64,000 nt of DNA from Odobenus rosmarus divergens (lineage: Eukaryota; Chordata; Mammalia; Carnivora; Odobenidae). The stretch is taken from contig NW_004450480.1 in NCBI RefSeq assembly GCF_000321225.1, positions 538,816-602,815 on the forward strand, read 5' to 3'. The notes beneath the pieces were generated by a model. The model saw only the letters and a program-made list of their open reading frames with translations. It did not search any database and had not been told where the DNA came from. Positions 56,269-64,000 of the stretch are shown piece after piece. Each line of letters starts with the position of its first letter. Position 1 is the first letter of the stretch. The position numbers were made by a program, and so were the translations under genes.

Positions 56269-57845
56269 CTTTGTATTCTTTATAGCAAAAGATAGGCCGT
56301 CTCATGCATCAGAAAACTTTGTAAGAACAAGGGCTATCAGTGTTCTTTATGTCTTTTCATGGTTCAGGGCACACAAAAAGTTATCAAGTATTTTGGTTGA
56401 GTGAATGAAGGAGTCACGTAGGTGGTTGGGAGAAAAGGAAGATACGTATGGTACTTATCAAAAGTACAAAAGTGCTCACCAAAAACAATTTGATAAGTTT
56501 ATGAGGTCAATAGGCACACAAAGCCCCAACTCATATGTCCCCCTCTTTGCCTTGCCCTTTGGACCAGACCTCTCCTTCAGAGTCTCTGCTGTGCAACAGA
56601 GCTCACACAGGGGAATTTTGCTTCCCACTCTATCAGGACACAGATATCATCACCTTGCAATTGTATGCATCCTGGAGAGCAACAAGAGTATCAGCTTGCA
56701 CAGCAAGGCTGTTGGAAGTGGTGTGACAACTTTTTAAAACACTTGAACCAAAAATAACCAATCATAGTCCAAAATAGCCAACCATACTGTAGCCAGTCTT
56801 CAAGTTGTAATTGAAAGTCACAATCCTTTCTCTCTGTGAACTCTTATCACTGTAGATAAAAGTGTGGAATTAGAGGTGTCAGCCATTGTTTTTCTGGTTT
56901 TTAAGGCACAGACAATATGCAGGATTATTTCAGAGCTTTTCTGGTTCCACTGGTTCATATTACATTCCTCAGTAAACCATTTCCCTAGGCCATGAAATCT
57001 TTTTAGCAAAACAGTTCTTACTGTCTTCAGAATTCTGTATTTGAAAACACAGGTTTTCTTCCAGGAGTTCAGAAATTGAACCCATCCACAAAGGAGAAAC
57101 ACCCATAAAACTCTTGGGAGAATTAGAACTGGACATGGATTTGTGGTCTCCCCACCACCGCCATTGTTCTTAGTCACAGTGAGGTTGTCTCACTGATCCT
57201 ATAACCAACACCATTCCTTACGTACTTCACATACTTCCTGGGATCTATTTTTAAATTGATGAAAGTGTCACATGCTAAATGCTTTCAAACAAATTTCACA
57301 CTATTGGCTTCATTTCCCCCCGCCCCCGATCAACAACACAGAATGATTGATTTAGCCATTGCTCCCTGTCTTCGGTTGCCAGACATTCCCTGACTTTGCT
57401 CAGCAAATGTTTCCATGTAACACAAACTAGCATCCCTTTAGAAAATACTTGTAGGTATGATGGAGGCTTCTAAAATTGACAAAAATATTTATCTGCCTTG
57501 CCCAACTGCAATCCACTGAAATGCAATCTGGGGATTATAGAGGGTCAGACGGTGCCTTTACAATAACAACCACCCAGCAACTAGAGGAATAAAAGTGCAA
57601 GGCTGTGGGAAAGAAGCAAGGCGATGAGGACATGGTATTTGAATGTTTCATGTCAATGTTGTCATTAATTTTGGGGGCAAAATCCTTCTGCTGCCGTTTT
57701 TATTAAAACAATTTTGAGGCTTTTTAGATGTCATGGCATGTATAATTTCTAGTAACATGATTTTCCCTTTTTCTCAAAATAAATGTTTCAAGAATGAAGA
57801 GAAACAATTTTCTCAAGTTTCATGAAAAAATAAAACTAACTGTAG

Positions 57846-57906
57846 TTTTTGATCTAAAGTAAGTTTTTGATCTAAAGTAAGTTTTGATTTTTTGATCTAA
57901 AGTAAG
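57846..57906. repeat. 18-bp repeat, three units
   Basis: tttttgatctaaagtaag at 57846-57863 and 57864-57881, then a third unit after a short ttttgattt spacer, ending near 57906. Confidence 0.9.
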
Positions 57907-58149
57907 TTTATTTCTTATATTTATCCTAAGAGATTTTTTTACCTTTCTGGGCATCAAAATATACTTTTAATGCTTGAACACCTCTTGAGAGCTCCAATAT
58001 ATGGATATAATATGCTTGTTAATCAGTTACTTAAATTACAAGTTTAATGAGTGAAAAGTTAGTTTGGTAAACATCACAACTCCCCAACTGCTACCAAGAC
58101 ATCTGAATAGCCTGCCAAGGCCATGTCAGGGCATGAGCCAGCAGAAAAT

Positions 58150-59050
58150 TACAGCTACTATCACTGGTTGAGGTTTATATTACAGATCAGGATGACAAAT
58201 ACATGACACTTGTATTGCCACTCCCCTATGTCATGTCCATGGCAGACATTGATAACTGACCATGACACAGTCTCAAAGCCCAGAGCAACCTTGGAGACCT
58301 TCACAGAGCCCCATGCCAGGCAGCCACTATCAATCAGTTTGGTGTCTGAGATGAAATCTCTATTCAGCTCCCAATTAAAACCATGTATTGAACAAGATAG
58401 CTGAATAAAGTGTCCCTCATTTGTACCCCTGCTGCAACAGCAATATTTTGTCATCCATCCATGAATGAAAGTGCCTTTATAGAAACTTTGGGATCAAGGT
58501 AGGAGATTTTGAGGATGCCCAAACATACACACATACACACACATACACACACACACACATCATCCAGTCCAGGATTAAGGAAAGCAGGTTCACATCTGGC
58601 TGACTCTCAGACCATGGTCTTAGCTACAGACCCAGAAATAGCTCCATACCCCTGAGAACTTAGCCACAACCTTATTTGGCTACTGTTCTGCCACCAGCAC
58701 CATCTGCCAAAGGACCTAGGAGAAGTAATGCCCACCTGTATGTCAAATAATTGGCATACAAACCTTGCTTCCAGCTGTAGACTCTGAAATAAACCATGAA
58801 TGGACTCCTTCCCTTCTCAGCTGCAGTCTGGGAGCCCCTGGAGGTAAGCCTGCCAAACTTGCTGAGACTATGGATTCTGAAAGGACCCTGAACCTGGGCT
58901 CCAGCCTGTCCCAGCCATAGTCCATGAGCAGGCCTGCTAGCACAGGGACCCAGGAGGAGACACTCCCACCCATGTCTAGAGATCCCGAAAGAGCCCTACA
59001 CCTGGCTCCAGGCTCCTCACAGCTAGAGTCTGCCAGTAGTCAAAATGAAT
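58150..59050 (+). other. Old repeat-like sequence, possibly L1 upstream part
   Basis: CT/GC-richer sequence with recurrent phrases ('gactctgaaa', 'acctggctcc', 'gggacccaggaggagac') and a (cacacata)n patch at 58525-58560. It resembles L1M 5' sequence and precedes an L1 ORF2 in the same direction, but I cannot name it with certainty. Confidence 0.4.
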
Positions 59051-59058
59051 TATAAGAG

Positions 59059-59147
59059 GGGCACCTGGGTGGCTCAGCTGGTTCAGTGTCTGACCCTTGA
59101 TCTCAGCTCAGGTCTTGATCTCAGGTTACCCAGTGTGGAGTCTACTT
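59059..59147 (+). repeat. Can-SINE, internally deleted
   Basis: Head 'ggggcacctgggtggctcag' and 'gatctcagctcaggtcttg', then a jump to 'gtggagtctacttgag'. Short A-rich tail. Confidence 0.85.
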
Positions 59148-59728
59148 GAGAAAAAAAGAAGAATGAAAAGAGACAAAGAAGGTCAATATATAGTGATAAA
59201 GGTGTTGATTCATCAAAAGGATATAACAATTGTAAAATATATATGTACCCAGCATTGGAGCATCTAAATATTTAAAGCAAATATTAAGAGAACTGAAGGA
59301 AGAAATAGACAGCAACACAATAATAGTAGAGGACTTGAATGTCCCACTTTCAATATTGGAAAGATCATCCAAATAGTAAATTAATAAGGGAACAGCAAAC
59401 CTCAATAACACTATAGATCAAATGGACCTAACAGACATATATAGAACATTCAACAACACCAGTATACACATTTTTCTCAAGCACCCATGGAACATTCTAC
59501 AGGATAGATCATATGTTGGGTCACAAAGCAAGTCCTAACAAATTTGAGAAAATTAAAATCATATCAAATATCTTTTCTGACCACAGTGGTATGAAGTCAG
59601 AAATCAGTAACACAGAGGAAAGCTGAAAATTCACAAATACATGTAAATTACACACCACACTCCAGAACAACCAATGGGTCAAAGGAGTATTGTATCTTGA
59701 GACAAATGAAAATGAAAACATGGAGTTG

Positions 59729-59905
59729 AGTGCCTCCTGGCTCAGTCAGAGGAGCCTGTGATTCCTGATCTCAGAGTCATGATTCAAGCCCCACATTGCA
59801 TGTAGAGCTTAAGGAAGGAAGGAAGGAAGGAAAGAAGGGAGGTAGGGAGGGAAGGAAGAGCGGAAGGGAGGGGGGAGGGAAGGGGGGAAGGAGGGAGGGA
59901 GAAAA
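59729..59905 (+). repeat. Old Can-SINE with (GGAA)n purine tract
   Basis: 'gtgcctcctggctcagtcag' to 'gcatgtagagctt', followed by about 95 bp of G/A-only sequence (aaggaaggaaggaagg, gggagggaaggaag) before L1 sequence resumes. Confidence 0.85.
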
Positions 59906-60644
59906 AACACAGTATATTAAAACATGGGATGCAGCAAAAGCAGTCCTAAGAGGGAAATTGATAACAATAAATGCCCACACTAAGAAAAGAGAAAGATCTC
60001 AAACAACCTAACTTTACACCTCATTGAATTAGAAAAAGAACACAGTAAGCCCAAAGTTAGCAGAAGGAGGCAAAAAATAAAGATTAGAGCAGAAGTAAAT
60101 GAAATAAAGACTAGAAAGACAAAAGAAAAAAAATCAATGAAACAAAGAGTTGGTTTTTTGGAAAGGTAAACAATATTAACGAATCTTTAGTAAGACTAAC
60201 CAAGAAAAAATAGAGGACTCAAATAAATGAAATTATAAATAAAAGAGGAAATATGACAATTGATATCACAGAAATACAAAGGATCATAAGAGACTACTAT
60301 GAATAATGATATGCCAAAAAATTGGATAACCTACCAGAAATGGATACATCCCTACAAACAAACAACCTGCCAAGATCGAATCATGAAGGAACAGAAAATC
60401 TGAACTGACCAATAATGCCTAGAGAGTTGAAGCAGTAATCAAAAACCTCCTAACAAAGAAAAGCCCAAGATTAGATGTTTTCACTGGTGAATTCCACAAA
60501 ATATTTTAGGAATAATAATCCTTCTCAAACTCTTTCCAAAAAAAAAAAAAAATGAAGAGGAGGAACTCCCAAGCTTATTCTTTGAGGCCTGTATTACCCT
60601 GATAACAAAACCGAATAAGGTCACTATAAGAAAACGATAGGCCA

Positions 60645-60717
60645 CTAAATCACTATGTTGCATACCTGAAACTCAAGTAGCACTCTGTGTCAACTATACT
60701 CAAAAAAAAATTACAAA
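60645..60717 (+). mobile_element. 73-bp L1-tail insertion inside the L1
   Basis: 'cactatgttgcatacctgaa' to 'aaaaaaaaattacaaa' is an L1 3' terminus. Flanking direct repeat agaaaacgataggcca (60629-60644) and agaaaactataggcca (60718-60733), one mismatch. Confidence 0.8.
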
Positions 60718-61772
60718 AGAAAACTATAGGCCAATATCTTTGATGAATAGAGATGCTAAAATTCTCAACAAAATTTTAGCAAACTGAATTTAACAGCACA
60801 TTAAAAGGATTAAATGGGATTTACATGATTAAGTGGGATTACCCCTAGGATGCAAGAATAGTTCAACATACACAAATCAATAAATGTGATACACCACATT
60901 AATAGAAAGAAGGATAAAAAAATCCTGTGATCTTCTCAATTGATGCAGAACATTTTACAAAATAATAAAAGCTCTCAACAAATTGCATATAGAGGGATCA
61001 TGCCTCAACATAATCAAGGCCATATAAACCCACAGCTTACTAAATGGTGAAAAACTCAAAGTTTTTTCCTCTAAAATCAGTAACAAGACAAGGGTACCTA
61101 CTCTCACTACTCCTATTTAACATGTATTGAAAAGTCCTAGCCAGAAAAAAAAAAAAAAGATAAGAACAGAAAGTCCTAGCCAGAACAGTTAGGCAAGAAA
61201 AACAAAGAAAAGACATCCAAATCGAAGAAGTAAAATTACCTGTTCGCAGATGATCTGATCTTCTATATAGAAAATCATAAAGATTCCACCAAAAGTGTCA
61301 CATGCTGTAAAATTAACATACAGAAATCAGTTGTGTTTCTATACCAAACAAGGAAATATATGAAAAAAAAAAATAAAGAAAAAAATCTCATTTATAATAG
61401 CATCTAAAACAATAAAATTCTGAGGAATAAACTTAACCAAGGAGGTAAAAGATCTATTCACTGAAAGCTATAACACACTGACATAAATAAATGGAAAGAT
61501 ACCTCATGTTTGTAGATCAGAAGAATATTGTTAAAATGTTCATACTATCTAAAGCCCTTGATAGTTTTAATGCAATCCCTATCAAAATCCCAATCACATT
61601 TTTTACAGATACAGAAAAAGACAACCTGAAAATTCATATGGAACCATGAAAGACCTTGAATAGGCAAAGCAATCTTGAGAAAAAACATGGCTAGAGTTAA
61701 CATACTTGCTGCTTTCAAATAATACAGAACAGTAATCAAAACAATTTGCTACTGACATAAAAATAAACACAG

Positions 61773-61979
61773 AGGGGGGCGCCTGGGTGGCTCAGTCGGT
61801 TAAATGTCTGACTCTTGACTTTGGCTCAGGTCATGGTCTCATGACTGTGAGCTTGTGCCCCGCATCAGGCTCTGCACTCATCGTAGAGTCTGCATGAGAT
61901 TTCCTCTCTCTCTCCCTCTGCCTCTCTCCCCATTTGCACTCTCTCTCTAAATAATTAAATAAAAAATCTTTAAAAAAAT
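61773..61979 (+). repeat. Can-SINE within the L1
   Basis: 'ggcgcctgggtggctcagtc' to aaaaaatctttaaaaaaat. L1 text 'ctgacataaaaataaacaca' is repeated after the SINE (about 62005-62025, one mismatch), so the flanking duplication is longer than a usual target site. Confidence 0.92.
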
Positions 61980-62774
61980 AAATACATAGACAAATCAGTA
62001 TGTTACTGGCATAAAAATAAACACATAAACCAATGGAACAGAATTGAGAGTCCAGAAAAAAAACCCATCCACATATGGTCAACAAATATTTGGGGGATAG
62101 TGTTCAATGAGGAAAAGATAATCTCCTTCATAAATGGTGCAGGGAAAACTAGATATTCCCATGCAAAAGAATTCAAGTGGACTCCTATTTTACATCATTC
62201 AAAAAAATTAACTTGAAATGGATTGAAGAGTTAAATGTAAGACCTGAAACTGTAAAGGTCCTAGAAGAAAAGACAAAGGAAAAGCTCCTTGACACGGTCT
62301 TGGTAACAATTTTTGGATAGGACACCAAAAGTACACGTAACAAAAGTAAAAACAAATAAGTAGGACTACATCAAACTGAAAAACTTCTACACAACAAAAG
62401 AAGTAACAAAATAAAATAAACTATAAAATGGGAGAAAATATTTGCAACCTTTATTCAGATATATAAGGAACACATACAACTGAATAGAAAGAAAACCCAC
62501 AAATAATCCAATAAAAATGGGTGAAGGACCCGAATAGGCGTTTTTCCAAAGACATACTAATGGCCAACAGGTACATGAAAAGATGCTCAACATCACTAAT
62601 TATCAGGAAAATGCAAATCAAAATCACCTGTTAGACTGTTACAAAAAAGTCAAGAGATAACAAATACTGGCAAGAATGTGGGGGAAAGGAACCCCTGTGC
62701 ACTGTTGATGAGACTGTAAATTGGTACAGCCACTATGGAGAAAAATATGGAGGTTCCTCAAAAAATTAAACCTA

Positions 62775-62874
62775 GGGGGCACCTGGCTGGTTCAGTCAGT
62801 GGAGTGTGCAACTCTTGATCTCAGAGTTGTGGGTTTGAGCCCCACTTTGGGTATAGAGATTATTTAAAATTTTT
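62775..62874 (+). repeat. Short old Can-SINE within the L1
   Basis: 'ggggcacctggctggttcag' to 'gggtatagagattattt'. Flanks aaaaaattaaacctag (62759-62774) and aaaaaattaaaaatag (62875-62890). Confidence 0.9.
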
Positions 62875-63404
62875 AAAAAATTAAAAATAGAACTACCGTA
62901 TGATTTAGCAATCCCACTTATGAGTATATATCCAAAATAATTTAAACCAAGACCTCAAAGAGATATCTTCACTCTCTGCAACATTAGTCACAATAGCCCA
63001 AACAGGGAAACAACTTAAGTGATTCTCCATGGATGAATGGATAAAGAAAATATGGTATATACACATACAATGGAATATTATTCAACCATAAGAAGAAGAA
63101 ATCCTGCCATTTGTGACAATATAGACGGACCTTAAGGACATTATGCTGTAAAGTCAGAGAAAGATAAATGCCATATGATCTCACTTATTTCTAAAACAAA
63201 CAAGAGCCAAACTCACAGAAACAGAATAGAATGGCGAGTTTCCAGGGGCAGGAGGTGGGGGCAGGAGAAATGGCGAGATGTTGATCAAAGGGTACAAAAT
63301 TCCAGTGATAAGATGAATAAATTCTGGGAATCTAATGTGTATATAGCATGGTGACCAAAGCTAACAGTACTGTATTATATACCTGAAAATTACTGAGATT
63401 AGAT

Positions 63405-63593
63405 TTTTTTAAAAGATTTTATTCGTTTATTTGAGAGAGAGAGAGAACGCGTGTGAGAGAGAAAGCACGAGAAGTGGAGGGTCAGAGGGAGAAGCAGACT
63501 CTCCGCTGAGCAGGAAGACTCCATCCCAGGACTCCAGGATCATGACCTGAGCCGAAGGCCGATGCAGAATTGACTGAGGCACCCAGGCGCCCA
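63405..63593 (-). repeat. Can-SINE, reverse, at the L1 end
   Basis: Target-site duplication tgagattagat (63394-63404) and tgagagtagat (63594-63604), one mismatch. Confidence 0.92.
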
Positions 63594-63606
63594 TGAGAGT
63601 AGATGG

Positions 63607-64000
63607 TTTTTTTTTCCTTTAAATTTTTTATTGTTATGTTAATCACCATACATTACATCATTAGTTTTGGATGTAGTGTTCCATGATTCATTGTTTGTGC
63701 ATAACACGCAGTGCTCCACGCAGAACGTGCCCTCTTTAATACCCATCACCAGGCTAACCCATCCCCCCAACCCCCCTCCCCTCTAGAACCCTCAGTTTGT
63801 TTTTCAGAGTCCATCGTCTCTCATGGTTCGTCTGCCCCTCCGATTTACCCCCCTTCATTCTTCCCTTCCTGCTATCTTCTTTCTTTTTTTCCTTAAACAT
63901 ATATTGCATTATTTGTTTCAGAGGTACAGATCTGTGATTCAACAGTCTTGCACAATTCACAGCGCTCACCATAGCACATACCCTCCCGAATGTCTATCAC
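63607..64000 (-). mobile_element. Young carnivore L1, 3' end, reverse, running off the window
   Basis: Poly-T, then 'taatcaccatacattacatc', 'taatacccatcaccaggcta', 'tctctcatggttcgtctgcc' and 'gaggtacagatctgtgattc': the reverse complement of the 3'UTR of carnivore L1. Little decayed; continues right of the window. Confidence 0.88.

Larger units (their letters stand above)
52441..58500. other. Intergenic DNA
   Basis: No gene recognised. Contains the Can-SINEs at 53522 and 56090, an L2-like piece (about 53760-53850), MIR-like sequence (about 55010-55210), the GT/GC tract (55618-55656), an L1 tail (55930-56056) and an 18-bp repeat cluster (57846-57906). Stretches 53800-55000 and 56300-57840 look unique. 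Confidence 0.7.
59160..63397 (+). mobile_element. Long L1 LINE copy (ORF2 and 3'UTR), decayed and interrupted
   Basis: About 4.2 kb of L1 in forward orientation. Starts in the endonuclease domain ('tatgtacccagcattggagc', 'atagacagcaacacaataat'), runs through the reverse-transcriptase region ('aaactataggccaatatc', 'caaatcaataaatgtgatac') and ORF2 C-terminus ('gcaatcccacttatgagtat') to a 3'UTR ending near 63397. Many stops and frameshifts; cannot be active. Interrupted by Can-SINEs at 59729, 61773 and 62775, by a 73-bp insertion at 60645 and by a 23-bp insertion at 61147. Confidence 0.9.

Noticed and set aside
56405..56737. 110-codon plus-strand frame
   Set aside because: Composition and content look random (short, no domain); intergenic.
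1..64000. A prokaryotic-style operon, phage, toxin-antitoxin or defence system
   Set aside because: Nothing bacterial is present: spliced vertebrate genes, carnivore SINEs and L1s throughout.

Overview
Eukaryotic, mammalian chromosomal DNA: genes are split by GT-AG introns and the spaces between them are filled with LINE-1, MIR and, above all, tRNA-Lys-derived Can-SINEs, which are specific to carnivores. I count about 28 Can-SINE copies. The young ones have the arctoid form (head 'ggcgcctgggtggctcag', then 'ctgccttcggctcaggtcatgatcctggagtcc'), which resembles bear, seal or mustelid sequences more than dog or cat. That lineage call rests on remembered subfamily sequences. The gene order matches human chromosome 3p14.1 in the same orientation: UBA3 (-), ARL6IP5 (+), LMOD3 (-).

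Layout. 1-2890: the 5' end of UBA3 on the minus strand (coding exons 1-3; the rest of the gene lies left of the window), with its CpG-island promoter at about 2891-3110. 2891-7169: spacer between the divergent UBA3 and ARL6IP5 genes. 7170-25822: ARL6IP5, three coding exons giving a complete 188-residue protein; a degenerate RPL9 processed pseudogene sits in intron 1. 25823 to about 27265: ARL6IP5 3'UTR. About 27382-27870: a Tigger-type DNA transposon between the two convergent genes. 28847-40870: LMOD3 on the minus strand, three coding exons totalling 563 residues, the last coding only eight residues. 40871-64000: LMOD3 upstream region and gene-poor intergenic DNA, dominated by several L1 3' ends in the same orientation, one roughly 4.2-kb decayed L1 ORF2 copy interrupted by SINEs, and the start of another L1 at the right edge.

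The three genes do not form a pathway. UBA3 is the catalytic subunit of the NEDD8-activating enzyme, ARL6IP5 is an ER membrane protein of the PRA1 family, and LMOD3 is a skeletal-muscle actin nucleator. No novel multi-gene system is visible. The most useful observations are at exon and promoter level: a phase-neutral 42-nt cassette exon in UBA3, a GC-box minisatellite in its promoter, LMOD3's tiny last coding exon that splits the WH2 motif, and an exact 32-bp duplication inside ARL6IP5 intron 1. Exon boundaries were read by hand from splice consensus and protein continuity; repeat family names and comparisons with human proteins come from memory and were not searched.
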